64,000 nucleotides of DNA, from NCBI GenBank assembly GCA_031308135.1, contig JAHLJT010008446.1:162003532-162067531 (forward strand). The letters are read 5' to 3'. Positions 1-11,367 of this stretch are shown here, in pieces. The notes below the pieces were generated by a model. It did not search any database. It was not told the origin of the DNA and worked only from the letters and a program-made list of their open reading frames with translations. A program made the position numbers and the translations under genes. The stretch comes from Acheta domesticus. Its lineage: Eukaryota; Arthropoda; Insecta; Orthoptera; Gryllidae. Position 1 is the stretch's first letter. Each line of letters starts with the position of its first letter.

Positions 1-245
1 GTGGAGTTTTTGAGAAAATAGTTGTTTAACAATTGCCAATATTTCATGCAAAATTACTTTGGAAAACTGAACATGATCTTCATTCAACACATTTCTTTGG
101 AGAACAGATTTCATTTAAAAAATCCTTTTAAAAAATTATTTCGACAATAAGGAACAGTAGCTCTTTCTTGTTACTACAAAACAAACAAGAGAAATTGCAT
201 TTGCTATAATATTTGCAGCATACTATAAAGACAAGGAAGGATAAT
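1..245. repeat. Fragment of the GTGGTGCTAC repeat family (internal module)
   Basis: The first 150 bases (phrases such as 'catgcaaaattac' and 'cagatttcattta') resemble an internal module seen again at 36.5-36.6 kb and 39.26-39.37 kb in the arms of the large palindrome. No terminus is visible because the window starts inside it. No coding potential. The assignment rests on eye alignment of short blocks only. Confidence 0.35.
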
Positions 246-254
246 TTGACATAT

Positions 255-828
255 TGTAACGCACGTTGGCTGCCCTGCGGTTGGTGGGCGCCGGGCAGCT
301 AGGCTCGCATAGTTTAGAACTGAGGAATAGCTTTGAGCCATAACGGCGTCGGGGGGGGGGGTTAAGACGCAGATAGTTTTAGAACCTGGTAACCGGAGGT
401 ACCGCCGGTCGATCTCGCATTCTAGAGTGGTGTCAAGAGGTAGTCTTCGAAGCCCTCTTCCATGATCAGCGGTGATCAGGTGGGGGCTGAGCCGGCGGGT
501 ATAAAAATGGCAAACTCGCTCATGCCGATGGGTTTTGAGTTTTCTTGCTTTTTGCATTCTTGCATTTTGCTCAACGCAGCCCCCTGCTGGTGCATGTTAG
601 TGCGTTGCATGGCTGACAATAAGTCACGAGAGTGGCGCGTTAGAAACGTGCTCTCGAGAGGCAGAACCTCGCTTGTAAATGTAGTGTATCCACGGGGGTG
701 TGCGACTGCGGCTGTCGGCCGGAAAATACTAAGAACATATTTACAGGACCGGTGTAAATTGTGCACATTTTGTACATAAATCTGTAAATACTGTTCATAT
801 CTCTGTCACTTTCTTCCGCGACTCCACA
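255..828 (+). mobile_element. Solo LTR (574 bp) with ATAT target-site duplication
   Basis: The segment starts TGTAAC and ends CCACA, the TG...CA form of retrotransposon LTRs. It is flanked by the 4-bp direct repeat ATAT (251-254 and 829-832). It is much more GC-rich than its surroundings and contains a good TATA box (TATAAAAA, 500-507) in + orientation, as expected for the U3 promoter. A G11 run lies at 351-361. No gag or pol sequence follows, so it is read as a solo LTR left by LTR-LTR recombination. A 4-bp duplication fits Ty3/Gypsy-type integration. The short ORFs across it are not interpreted as genes. The boundary call depends on the TSD; the second LTR needed to prove it is absent from the window. 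Confidence 0.6.
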
Positions 829-832
829 ATAT

Positions 833-2190
833 ACATTTAACATCCAAAACTGAAGGCCATCAAATAAACGATGAAAGCATTCGTATAGCATGTAACTATG
901 GTATCATTACGGAATGTTCACCATATGCATTTTTGTATATATTCTTTCCTATTTTAATGTAGTTTAATGTACCATTTTATTGCATGTAGGGAGATTGTAA
1001 CATAAACTTTAAGTAAATAAAGTCTCCTTATCTTATACCTGCCCCATATATGTCACCGTCCGACAATGAAAATCTCGGAATAACTTCTCGTCGCTTATGG
1101 TAACGCCGCTTGAAAGATTGTGTTAAGTAATTCCTGTTAAATAAATAACTATTACTATTTAACTAATTAAATAACTCCTAAATAAGTAAATAACTTCTTA
1201 TGATTAAGTATAACTTAATGATTATTCCTAATGATTGTCTTAATATTTTAAAATTAGGATTGAATTTCAAAGCGATTACAGACAACAAAATATCTTAAAT
1301 CCTTCACATTAAATATCCCATTTAATCTGGAATATAGGTGGCTTCCATGTTCATCAGCCAGAAAGTAGAAAAAACAGAATTTCAACTGATAGAAACTTAA
1401 ACTATGAAATTGAACATAAATGAATTAAATACTGAATGGTAAACCTAATATTACATGTTGTTTTCCTTAAAGTTAGGTCAGTTGTAGAGAAGGAAATACT
1501 ACATTCATTTGTGGTTAAATGCAGACGTTTCTGTCCTTTATTGGGCCTTCATCAGGGCATCTATGTTAATATCTACTCCTTACAACATCACAAACCTTCT
1601 TTTTTGGAAATCTCAAACCTTTAAAAAAACAAAATGAACCTTTAAAAATACTAATGAAAGAGATTCATAGAGTATATACACTTTGGAAAATGAGATATCA
1701 GCTTGCGTAATACGTTTCTATTGAGCGGGTGACCATTTTTAATAGTCGCAGCTACTGAATGTCGCACACTTTCTCGTACTAGTTAATTTTCTAATTTCTA
1801 GGCTAGCTCTTCAGATTTGCCCCATCATCTTCCTAGCTGATATCCAAAGAATATTTTTTCACATTTTCTCAACTTTTGTCCTGTAGAATTGAAATATGAC
1901 TTTAAGAATATTATAAAAGAGTAAAACCTCGTCTTATGTGAAAATTTTCGTTTAAAGTAAGCTGTGCCACTCTATTGAACCAGGTATGAGGTGTTGTTGA
2001 GTGGTGAGATATAGGGAGATAACATTTAATTTACAGATAAAACAATGAATAAATAAATAAACAGAAACGAAAAGTTAGTATGAGAAATTGATGTATTTTT
2101 TGTTTGTTTGTGTATTTAATCAATACTTCCATTTAAAATTTTAATTCCGTTGTAATAAATGTTTTGTTTACTAATAATTCTTTTGTGATT
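833..2190. other. AT-rich interval without recognisable gene
   Basis: Both strands hold only short, low-complexity ORFs (at most about 62 codons). I see no conserved domain, tRNA or transposon terminus. Confidence 0.5.
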
Positions 2191-2191
2191 T

Positions 2192-3075
2192 AAGGTGTCC
2201 GGGGAGGAAACGCCGAAACTTGGAACATAAGCTCTTAAGACAATTCTAAACTTATTTTTTTTATAAACTACGTGGATATTCCGAATGGTTGAGCCGCAAC
2301 AAGCACTCAAAAGTCGTGTTGAAAAATTGATTTCTAGGCAAAAATTTGCATTATAGAAGCAAAGAAACACTCCAGAAACACATAAGTTGTTTAAAAAAAT
2401 GTAAATGAAAAAATTCTATTTTTTTAAGGAAATTAAAAATTAATTTTGAAGTCACTATTTTACATTCACTTCTGTCTCATCAGACACACTCAGTCTTCCT
2501 CATCTTTAAGTTGTTCTGATCCTTTTCTGAGATGAAGTTCTTTTCCATAGCCAAGTTCCCTTTCTGTTTATGATCAGAGGCAGCTTCAATTTCGAAAAAT
2601 AATTTATCGCAGAAACCGCAAGTATCCTTACGTCGTGAATGAAAAGAGAGATCAAAGTCATTTCTATTCAGATAAAAATTTGCATTATGGAAGCATAGAA
2701 ACACTCCGGAAACATGTCAATTCTTCATTATTTACAAAAGAAATTAATATATTTGCTTCGCCAGAAAAATTAAGCGAGAAATAAAAAAGGAGTTGAATTG
2801 TGTACATTGGACGCTCTTTTATTTCTCGCTTAATTTTTCTTTCTGAACAAATATATTCATTTGTGTTGTAAATCATAAACAATTTACATGTTTCTGGAGT
2901 GTTTCTATGCTTCCATAATGCATATTTTTGCCTAAAATTCATTTTTTCGAACCAAGAGTGCTTATTGCGACTCAACCACTCGGAATATCTACGTAGTTTA
3001 ACAGACAAAATATGCTTAGAATTGTCTTAAGAGCTTATTTACGAAGTTTCGACGTTTCCTCTCCCCGGACATCCT
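2192..3075. repeat. Nested inverted repeat (fold-back), three related blocks
   Basis: About 200 bp at 2192-2400 (starting near 'tgtccggggagg') recurs inverted at 2865-3075 (ending near 'ccccggacatcc'). A third block at 2660-2790 pairs with 2805-2940 around a hairpin centred near 2800, with arms containing 'aaaattaagcgagaaataaa' and its complement. Blocks share a motif around 'gcattatggaagcatagaaacactcc'. The whole looks like a fold-back or MITE-like element that suffered a partial inverted duplication. No TSD was identified and there is no transposase. Confidence 0.6.
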
Positions 3076-3141
3076 ACGTGTAAGTATAAATATTGTTCTT
3101 TTGAGCTTCCATAAGTATTTTTACAAGAGCATATTTACATA

Positions 3142-3200
3142 CTGTACGACCAACAAATTCAAACTGATCGCACGGTAGCGGCAAACAAACCGGACGAGCC
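3142..3200 (+). repeat. Short duplicate of the LINE fragment at 3978-4030
   Basis: About 55 bp around 'cgaccaacaaattcaaac' and 'gcggcaaacaaaccgga' recur at 3978-4030 with few mismatches. The second copy runs on into a recognisable LINE C-terminal domain; this one diverges after 'accgga'. It is either a second truncated insertion or a local duplication. Confidence 0.55.
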
Positions 3201-3428
3201 ATCTGTAAAACCGAGTGGTGTATTGGAGCTACTGCTCGCTCGGTCCATTTACCGGTGGCGAGGTCCTCCGACTACAAGAAACCCTAGACGCCAAGGAAAC
3301 AAAGGAGGAGACCGTACTCCAGGAAATCTTACCCCGAAATCTGTTGGCTCGAGGAGCAGTAACGACACCCTACCATCAACATTATTGATTCACAGATATC
3401 CGGTTCGCGCCCGGTGCCGGCTCGAATT

Positions 3429-3481
3429 AGCAAAAACTAGACTCGGACATCCAATTGGCAAGAACTAGACTCGGACATCCA
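3429..3481 (+). repeat. Tandem duplication, about 28-bp unit, two copies
   Basis: A unit containing 'actagactcggacatcca' occurs twice head to tail with small differences. It lies in a more GC-rich patch (3220-3480) whose 81-codon ORF I do not recognise. Confidence 0.6.
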
Positions 3482-3977
3482 CGTTTTTTAATTAAGACAA
3501 TTCGTAGGGTAATTTCTGTGTTTTCTTTTCTTGCTATCAGTTGATAATTGGGTGAGCATGTTGTTAGTTAAAAGAATTATATAATTACAAACCTCTACAT
3601 GTACTCGAAGCTTATTGTAAATAAATTATTCTTTTTCTAGGAGTATTGGACAAAATTATATGCTGCTGGAAAAGTACATTAGAGAATGCTGCGCCAGCAA
3701 TTCTGTTTCTCCCCCTCCCCCCCAGAGTTCCGTTAGTTCAGTGCAGCGTCGCACGAGAGCAGAGACGGAGCACTTCCTTTTACGTAGATACGTAGAAACA
3801 ATTAATTGTATTGTTTTCGCTTGTCCAATCCCAGCAAAGACCGAATACTTGAAAGACACGACAGAGTATGTAGCTACCTCCATTGGTAGATCTGTACCGC
3901 TCTCGAAGTTCCGAACACATGCCCCAAGTGGTACGAACACTCACCAAAACCGACGTCTGTTGGATTATGTACTATAT

Positions 3978-4333
3978 TGCACGACCAACAAATTCAAACA
4001 GATTGCACGATAGCGGCAAACAAACCGGATATAGTTATCCGGGATTTGGAGAAAAAAATGTGTTTACTTGTTGATGTTGCTGTACCTTTCAATCAAAACC
4101 TCGTTACCAAGAAGGCAGGGAAACGTCTTAAATACAAGAGTTTGGAAATTGAGAGAACAGCCGAATGTGAGGCGTAAAAGCACAGGTCGTCCCGATAGTT
4201 ATCAGAGCTTAGGGATTTGTTCCGTAAAATTTGTGTAAGAACTTGTCTAAACTCCCAGGTTATTCAAAAGACTGGGAAGTGCAAGAAATCACTTTATTTG
4301 GAACAGCCCACATTTTGAGCAAAGTATTGTAGA
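3978..4333 (+). pseudogene. Non-LTR retrotransposon C-terminal fragment (possible restriction-like endonuclease region)
   Basis: The translation contains KPDIVIRD, then CLLVDVAVP, then KYKSLEIE, and after a frame change and stops (about 4172) VVPIVI, a KNLSKLPGYS-like stretch and LFGTAHILSKVL. This order is familiar from the C-terminus of arthropod LINE polyproteins. The PD ... D-hydrophobic pattern resembles the PD-(D/E)XK-type endonuclease of R2/NeSL-like elements, but the subclade is a guess. At least one frameshift and two stops make it dead. No reverse-transcriptase part lies immediately upstream, so it is a 5'-truncated relic. The end of the fragment near 4333 is set by the last similar residues. 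Confidence 0.5.
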
Positions 4334-4434
4334 AGCACCGACAGTCCCTAGATCTGCTCCTTAGGTAGCTGGTTGCAACCTGGAGTAGATTTTATATTCA
4401 GCCGACACATAACATCTTTAGTCGTGATAAAGGG

Positions 4435-4488
<54 letters not shown>
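4435..4488 (+). repeat. (AAT)n microsatellite, likely 3' tail of the reverse-strand LINE
   Basis: About 18 AAT units. On the reverse strand this is a (TTA)n run directly downstream of the C-terminal coding remnant of a LINE, as in LINE groups that end in simple repeats rather than poly(A). Hence it is read as the LINE tail. Confidence 0.7.
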
Positions 4489-4489
<1 letters not shown>

Positions 4490-5415
4490 GATAACTGTCT
4501 CAGTATTGTTAGTGATGATCTAAATGGAATTAAATATATTTTTAATTTGACTACATTAGAAGGAAGAGCCTCTAGTGCTTTTGCAGGTAGTTTGTTACAA
4601 TCTACTATAGTGCGATTCACAAAGGATAACTTGCCTATATCAGTCCTTTGTTTCCTACATCGTATTTTCCAAAGATGGCCTCCTCTGCTTTTATAATCCG
4701 GTTTCTGTGATCTTTTACTGATATCTGCCCATGCTGTGTCTCTTCTGTATGTCTTGTACATTACGCATAAATGCGCCCGTTCCCTTATTTTATATCAAGA
4801 CTCCCATTTTTCTCGTTCATCAACAACCGTGTTGATTTTGAAATAGCCAATCTGTTTTATTCCAAACGTTTCTAATATACTCTGTAATTAAGTGTTCCAT
4901 CTGCTTCCATACGACAAATGTCAAACTTACAGGCCTGTAGTTGTTAAGAACCATTCCGTCTCCTCCCTTGTGAATCGGTACTACAATTGTCTCTTTCCCA
5001 TTTTGAGGAATCATATTATTATTTACAGTAACGTCCATTAACCACGCAAGGTATGGAATCATGGCTTCCCCTTCCAGTTTTAGTATTTCTCCTGGTATTC
5101 CATCAGGATCTACAGATTTATTTCTCGTAAATTTTGCAATTTTTTTTCTAATATTTCCTGCATCGACTCGAAAGTTATGGGAGATATTTTACTTACTGAG
5201 GTTTGATCCTTCGGCTTGAAAACAAAAGCGTAATGTCTGTCTAAACAAGCAACCTTTACACTGTCATTTGTAATTAACGAACCGTCTGCCTCCGCATATC
5301 GCTGATATTTATGGCGTTTATTATTTGGTCTTCTTGCCCGACTGTACAATATATGTTTAATGAAAGAAGAATTACCAAAGAATTTCCGAAAAGGATATAT
5401 CTCTAACATCTATAA
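4489..5415 (-). pseudogene. Jockey-like LINE remnant: RT fragment plus C-terminus
   Basis: Reading the reverse strand from 5409: a segment with RRPNNKRHKYQ and SLITNDSVKVACL, typical of the linker before the RT; then (5062-4820) VVPIHKGGD and NNYRPVSLT, the RT finger motifs; then, after a jump, (4761-4500) QRTDIGKLSFVNRTIVDCN, the conserved C-terminal segment of many arthropod Jockey-type proteins. The palm with its catalytic aspartates is missing between the RT and C-terminal parts, so an internal deletion of several hundred codons is inferred. It is 5'-truncated at about 5415 and ends in the (TTA)n tail. Frame changes separate the pieces. It abuts E1 piece 1, which runs on the opposite strand. 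Confidence 0.65.
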
Positions 5416-5604
5416 GAAAGTTATTAGGAAACAGTGTGCAAACTATAGAGGTATAACTGTCCTTAGGAGTATTGGCCGAGTATATGAGAAAATATAAAAA
5501 TCCGACTGGAAAGAGACCTCATTGATGCCGAAGAACAGACGGGCTTTCCAGCGAAGCTCTCATGTATTGATAACGTCTTTAGTATTAGTCGCTCTCTGGA
5601 GGAG
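5416..5604 (+). pseudogene. LINE E1, piece 1 (RT start)
   Basis: Translated pieces give ANYRGITVLRSIGRVYEKI and, after a stop and frame change, AEEQTGF and a CIDNVFSI-like stretch. These are RT fingers/palm motifs of the same LINE type as pieces 2 and 3. The protein breaks off at 'SRSLEE' where the R1-like element begins, and continues 5.8 kb downstream with KRLAHNMETHLLFIDLHEAY. The order and the non-overlap of protein segments show that all three pieces were one copy before two later insertions. Confidence 0.6.
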
Positions 5605-6627
5605 AATTCTAGCGGCCGGCTGTTCTGATCGGTAGTTTTCCGTGGTTTCTCCGATCAACATCAAGCGAATGGCGGAGCAGTACAGGTAACAAACAAGTCA
5701 CGGACCGCGAGCGATCTTTCCTTCCCCTCCCTTGTCCTATCCTCTCATTTTACACACACACTAACATTCGCTACACTACCACCCATGCCGTAAGACCGGT
5801 CGGAAGCTTACAGCTTGGCCCGGCTGGGGCGTTGCCACGCTGGTGGGAGATACCTGGTTGAGGGGAAAAGCCCGCTAGTCGACGGTAGGTCGGCGCCAGA
5901 TCTCGCCATCCAGCGGGGAAATGATCATCGCCACCTCCCGAGAAAAACACACACTACACTTACGGGAATAGTGACCTAAGTAATTGACGCGCCCGTAAAC
6001 ACCAATCAATCAATTTAGTATGAGTCAGATAACCGGGAAGGAGATGGTTGGTACGCCTGAGTAGGTGCGTGTGTTCCGAGCGCTGCCGAAATGACTCCTC
6101 TAAAGTGCTTCGGCTTTGAATAGCCTTATAAGGTAAGAAGAGCGGGCAGCTTGTGTTATGACACAAGCTAAGGAGCCCCGATTCTTGTTAGGAGCGAAGG
6201 GGATAAAACTATTTTCATGATATAAGCGTAAACGGCCGTTGTCGAATGTTGCATGTGGTTCGCCATCTTGTCCTTGAGCAATGTCCTTGGAATAGGGAGC
6301 GGACGTAGGTTAAATCAAGCGACCCCAGCGCTCGTGCGGACGGGGGCAGAACTAGCGGGCGTAAGGTATACCACGCGACCCCCAGCGCTCGCGCGGTTGT
6401 GGGCAGAACTATTGCGCCATCTTGTCCTTGAGACGATGTCCTTGGGAGGGCCGGCGGACGGAGCGCGATCTATTGAGGCGACTACACACTTCTTGGGAGT
6501 TTACTAGATCCCCGCAGTAATCTACGGCGGAGAAGGGGAATCTTTTGCTAGGACTGCTGTTCTTTAATGTACCGCGCGACCCTAAGGCGCCCATTTAATA
6601 TTAGGGCAATTACGGTTCGTCAGAAAG
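5605..6627 (+). promoter_or_regulatory. 5' UTR of the R1-like element with interleaved direct repeats
   Basis: This stretch has no ORF. Two motifs repeat in the same order: CGCCATCTTGTCCTTGAG at 6261-6278 and 6415-6432, and GCGACCCC(C)AGCGCTCG at 6319-6334 and 6375-6391, the latter each followed by a GGGCAGAACT-like block. Repeated 5' units are common in LINE promoters, so an internal promoter role is plausible, but no initiator was identified. GC content is higher than in the flanks. Confidence 0.5.
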
Positions 6628-8266
6628 ATGTGCGAGAACTCTGAGAGCGACGGAATGATGTCGAATGCGGCTGCCATGCCTCAGAAGGAAGACAGTGAGG
6701 AGAAAGGGGTCACGAATAATTATATGGAGGAAATTTTTTCTATGATTGATAAATTGAAGAAATGCAGTGAAGCGCTGGGCGAGACAATCAATAAGACACC
6801 CACCACCAAGGCTAACATCAAGAAAAGTGCCCGCACAGTTTGCGACTTAAGCGAAGCATTGATGTGCAGATGGAAGGAATATGAAGTTTAATCGAGGGAA
6901 AACGTGTCTCAACCTGCTGCTAGAGAGAAAGGATGTGATATTGGCATCCAGACACAAGTGGAGAAAAAGGAGGTAGACTTACAAATAGCCATCGCCAGCG
7001 CGAGTGACTTAAACGAATTCGCTCCGCTGTTAGATAAAGAGTGGCCGGAAGCGGTATATCAAACAGCCTCCGTCCGGACTAGTAAACCAAATATAAGAAA
7101 GGAAGACTGGGATATAGCAGCCGTGGTCAACCCGGAAGACGAAGAGGGAATTGAGATAAAGCAAGTAAAAGGGCTGTACCCCGAGATCACCTGCCTACTG
7201 ACGGAAAAACTGGAGGAAGGGAAAGTGGAATATGTCAAAACTTTGACAAACATCCACACTAGTAGAGGTGGCGGAGAGGAGAAGTCACACTATGGCTATG
7301 CAATCCCGCTTAGAGTAGACAAAAACGGAATTAATGACATCGAGCCGCTGTACAAAATCATTTTACAATGGAAAGATCTGCTAATTGAACATGGCAGGGA
7401 AAGGGTGATAATAACTGCCCCAGTAGGAATAAATATGATATATGTAAGGAAACTTACGGAATGGGTTTTCCGAAAGAGTGACATCAAAATTTGCTGTCTG
7501 GTACCAGGGACAAACAAAGCTGCAAGCTCAAGACTAGAAGAAAATCGGGCACAGGGGAAAAAAAAGTAAGACCGAAGAAACGATAGTGTGTAAAGGAAAT
7601 GGTAAGTCCTATGCAGACTTAGTTAAGTCCCTACAGGAAGGGGTTAATTTAAAAACATTAGGGGTTAAGGTGAAAAGCATAAAGAAAACTGGGAAAAATG
7701 ATATGGTGGTGAAAGTAGTTGGGGCAGGAGCAGGCAAAGCCCTCCAGGAAAAAATTAAATGTAATGTTGAAAATGTAGATGTCAACTTGACAAAGGAAAA
7801 GTCCACTCTGCATATCTATGGTATTGTGCCGTCCGTAAACGAGGAAGACATAAAAGCCGCTATCAGTGAAGAAACAAATACGGACAAGGCGGCGGTGGAA
7901 GTCACGTCAATAAGACCAGGCAGATTCGGCAATAACATTGCAACAGTAAGTGTACTAACGGGGCCAGCTAGAGCAATAGCCAAGCAGGGAACAATTAGGA
8001 TTGGATGGATGGACTATACGGTACGAGAAAGGATCTATGTACCTAGGTGCTTCAAGTGCCATGGCTTCGGGCATTTAAGCAAACAGTGCAAACAGACAGT
8101 GGACAAAAAGGAAGATTGCCTGAATTGTGGAGAGCCTGGACATCACGCAAAAGACTGCGGAAATGAAGCCCGCTGTACGGTGTGCAAGGAGGATGGACAT
8201 AGATCAGACCAAATGAAGTGTCCTGTATTCAGGAAACTGATTATGGAGGCCAGGGCAAGATTGTAA
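6628..8266 (+). pseudogene. ORF1 (gag-like, three CCHC knuckles) of the R1-like element, two lesions
   Basis: ATG at 6628 opens a frame of 87 codons ended by TAA (6889-6891). The same frame resumes to 7569. A one-base slip in the A8 run 7558-7565 then shifts into the frame that runs to TAA at 8266. Joined, the product would be about 545 residues. The C-terminal part holds three zinc knuckles (8048-8220): CFKCHGFGHLSKQC, CLNCGEPGHHAKDC and CTVCKEDGHRSDQMKC. These bind RNA/DNA in the element's RNP. The N-terminal part is charged and acidic with no motif I know. ORF1 overlaps the frame of ORF2, usual for this clade. The nonsense codon and the homopolymer slip are the only visible defects; the latter could be a sequencing error. 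Confidence 0.8.
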
Positions 8267-8274
8267 AAATCGTA

Positions 8275-11229
8275 ATGGGAACTCAGTCCATCAGAGTACT
8301 ACAGGCCAATCTGATGCGATCCACTTACAGCCATGACATGGCCTGCGAAGTGGCAAAAACGAAAGGTATAGATGTCATACTTGTGAGCGAGCCAAACAAG
8401 AAACGAATAGAAACGAACGAATGGGTGAAGGATTTGAGACTCGATACTGCAGCCATCTTTCCAAATAAGAACCTGACCACCCGCCAACTCAGGCCCAAAG
8501 AAGGATACATATGTCTACACATGGAAGACTTCAATATCTATTGTTGTTACATTTCTCCGAATATCCCCTTGGACACATTCAAGAAACAGGTAGATACCAT
8601 ACTCCAAGACTGCAGATCATTAGGAGGAGAGTTTATAATACTCGGGGACCTGAATGTGAAGTCACCAGTATGGAGATCACCTATCTCGGATAAGAGAGGG
8701 GAATACTTCGTCGAATGTTTAGCAGCAATGGACTTAGTAATACATAACACGGGGAACATACCGACATTTGCTAGGGGGAGAACGGAAAGTTTCATCGACT
8801 TTACGTGCTCCACACAGGGAATCGCTAAAAGAATCTCAAATTGGCAGGTACTCGAAGAAGAATCCCTTAGTGATCACCGTTTCATCGCGTTTGAAATAAA
8901 GACGAAAACGCAAGTACACAGGAAGAAAAACACAGAGAAAACAAATATGAAGTACGATTGGGAGGCTTATAGAAAGCTGTTGCTATGGACGGTACAAAAT
9001 AGGCGAGAAGAGATAAACGCCGCTGTATCGTCAGAAGAAGCATCAAGAGTGTTAAAACTGGCGTACCGGGGCAGCTGCTCAAGAAGTACACGAAACATAC
9101 GGGTGCCATACTGGTGGAACAGCGAAATAGACATCCAAAGGCAGACCTGCATTCAGAAGAGAAGACTTTTGACGAGAGCGAACAGGCGCACAAGACAAAA
9201 CAACTCAAGTCTGCGGGAAGAATACCGAGAATGTAGAAACGAAGTGGTGCGGAGGATTAGCCAGGCAAAAAAGAGATACTGGGAACAACTGTGTGAAGAA
9301 TTAGACAATGACATATGGGCAGCGGGATATAAAATCGTTACTGGAAGGCTAACGAATAACATCCCGTGCAACCTCTCCACAGAGCAAAAACGGAATATAG
9401 TTTTGGAACTATTCCCACGCAGAAACGTAGAGCTGAAGGGTAATTCACGGTGTGAATATGTAGAGCCATTCACTCTCGAAGAAGTTAAGACGGCTACTCT
9501 AAGCATGAAGTCGGGAAAGGCCCCTGGATTGGACAGCATTCCGCCGGAAGCAATCAAGATTGCCGCAGAGGTAGTCCCGGATTTCCTGCTAGGGACAATG
9601 AATGAATTATTAAGAACACAAGACTTCCCACTTCACTGGAAAGTAGCAAAGCTGGTATTGCTCCCAAAAAGAAGCAAAATAGTACAAGACCCAGCAGCCT
9701 ACAGACCGCTTTGTTTACTAAACACCTTAAGTAAACTTTACGAGAGCCTTATTAAAGGAAGACTCCAAGCAGAAATTAATAAAGGAGGACTATCCTCTAA
9801 TCAATTTGGATTTATAAAAGGGAGGTCGACAATACAGGCAATCGAAAAGGTAGTACAGATTAGAGATAACACTGCCGATAGATGGGTTACTTTAATTACA
9901 CTAGATGTGAAAAACGCTTTTAACTCCGCTTCATGGAGTTTAATTGTAGCGGAGCTGCAAAGAAGAAAGATATAACAATACCTGGTAAATGTCATCACGC
10001 AGTACTTCCAAGACCGAAGCATTAGGCTGGACAGAAAGGAACATTTAGCAATGAATGCGGGCGTCCCACAGGGTTCGATATTGGGTCCAACCCTGTGGAA
10101 TGTGCTATACGACGGAGTACTCCGGGTAGAGCTGTCAAGAGGGGCGACGCTCATAGGATACGCTGACGATCTCGCGCTAGTTGTAACTGCTGAAGATGCT
10201 GATGAGCTAATGTTTAGAAGCAATGAATCACTGTGGCGTATAGACACGTGGATGACGCGCAATAAACTAGAACTGGCCCCACAGAAAACTGAAGCTACTG
10301 TCCTGAAAGGCCCAAGAAAACGCCAATGCATACGATTTCTGTTAAAAGGAACATGGATTACCACAGAGAGTGCTGTGCGGTATCTGGGAGTCTGGATGGA
10401 CGACAGAAATTTTTCGACACATGTGAGAGAGGTGGCAAAAAAAGCGGAGATAAAGGCGTCAATGTTGGCAAGACTGCTGCCCAACATTGGAGGGCCAAAA
10501 ACACAGAAGCGGGCTATCCTCGCAAGTACAGTCACATCGACGATACTATACGCGTCACCAATATGGTACACGGCCCTAGCACGTAAGAAGAATACGAAAA
10601 TCCTAGAGAAAGCCCAAAGAAAGATACTGTTACGAGTCATCTGTGGATACAGAACCATCTCCACGGCAGCCTTACAGGTAGTCGCGGCGGGAATACCTGT
10701 TGACCTGATCGCGAAGGAAAGAAGAACCATCCATGAAAAAGGAGTGGAAGAAAAACACAACATCAGGGAAGAGACGATGCAACAGTGGCAACGCAGATGG
10801 GAAGAAACACTTAACGTCGCTCAGTGGACAAAACAACTAATTCCACAAATAGTCATATGGACAAAATGCGACCACAGGCAAACAGATTACTATCTGACAC
10901 AGATATTAACTGGGCATGGACAATTTCGAAGCTACGCGAAAAGAATGGGGAAAAGGAATGATGACAACTGTATATACTGCGGCGAAGCGGACACACCGTA
11001 CCACACTTTCTTTGCATGTATTCGGTGGGAGAAAGACAGACACAATGCGTTCCAGGAACTAAATGTAGAACTCACAGTACAAAATTTCCATAGAATAATA
11101 GTAACTAAGAAGGAAAATTGGACAATTATTGCTTCGATTAAAAGGAACATGGTTTCAATTATTGCTTCCTTAGCAAATAAAATAATGAAGAGAAAAGAGG
11201 CAGATGAAAGGCAATCGGAAGGAAGTTAA
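8275..11229 (+). pseudogene. ORF2 (endonuclease-reverse transcriptase) of the R1-like element, one nonsense codon
   Basis: The frame is open from 8218 inside ORF1; the first ATG is 8275 (MGTQSIRVLQANLMRS). Residues about 4-220 form an apurinic-type endonuclease (QANL start, ILGDLNVKSPVW, SDHRFIAFEI). Residues about 395-690 form the RT: GKAPGLDSIP, AAYRPLCLLN, LDVKNAFN (first catalytic Asp at about residue 544), GVPQGSILGPTLWN and YADDLALV (about residue 629). The C-terminus has a CX2CX7HX4C knuckle at about residue 899. A single in-frame TAA at 9973-9975 (codon 567), between the first and second catalytic Asp, breaks an otherwise 984-residue protein. All catalytic residues that I can place are retained. 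It would make target-primed reverse transcription of its own RNA. Confidence 0.85.
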
Positions 11230-11367
11230 AGGCAATGCCATTCTGATGTCATGCACATCAGCAGTTCCAGAATGGCTCTGATGAGCAACGGGGTTTTTTA
11301 GTTGGTGGAAATCCAACTCCCGCAAAGAGCGGTGTCTTTGAAAGATTTTTCCCCTAAAAAAAAAAAA
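11230..11367 (+). other. 3' UTR with hairpins and poly(A) of the R1-like element
   Basis: Right after the ORF2 stop, GCCATTCTG (11236) pairs with CAGAATGGC (11268) around an inner GATG/CATC pair, and GTTGG pairs with CCAAC a little downstream. An A12 run follows at 11356. A compact 3' stem-loop before the tail is a known recognition element for LINE RTs; the role here is inferred. Confidence 0.6.

Larger units (their letters stand above)
5605..11367 (+). mobile_element. R1-clade-like non-LTR retrotransposon, nearly full length (about 5.76 kb)
   Basis: The element comprises a 5' UTR of about 1 kb, ORF1 with three CCHC zinc knuckles, an overlapping ORF2 with AP-type endonuclease, RT and a terminal CCHC, a structured 3' UTR and a poly(A) run (11356-11367). 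This is the canonical plan of R1-clade LINEs (no RNase H seen). It interrupts LINE E1 between 'SRSLEE' and 'ITDKRLAHN'. Only one nonsense codon and one frameshift break ORF1 and one nonsense codon breaks ORF2, so it is a recent arrival. The 5' boundary is placed where E1 coding stops; I could not find an unambiguous target duplication. R1 itself targets 28S rDNA. Here the target is another LINE, so this belongs to a non-rDNA lineage or a stray insertion. Confidence 0.8.

Noticed and set aside
204..891. Overlapping ORFs of 83-117 codons at 204-891
   Set aside because: They lie across a solo LTR, on both strands, without any known domain. GC-rich LTR sequence explains them.
4348..4761. ORFs with runs of Asn or Leu across 4435-4488
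   Set aside because: The runs are translations of the (AAT)n tail. Only the reverse-strand part after the run is LINE-derived.
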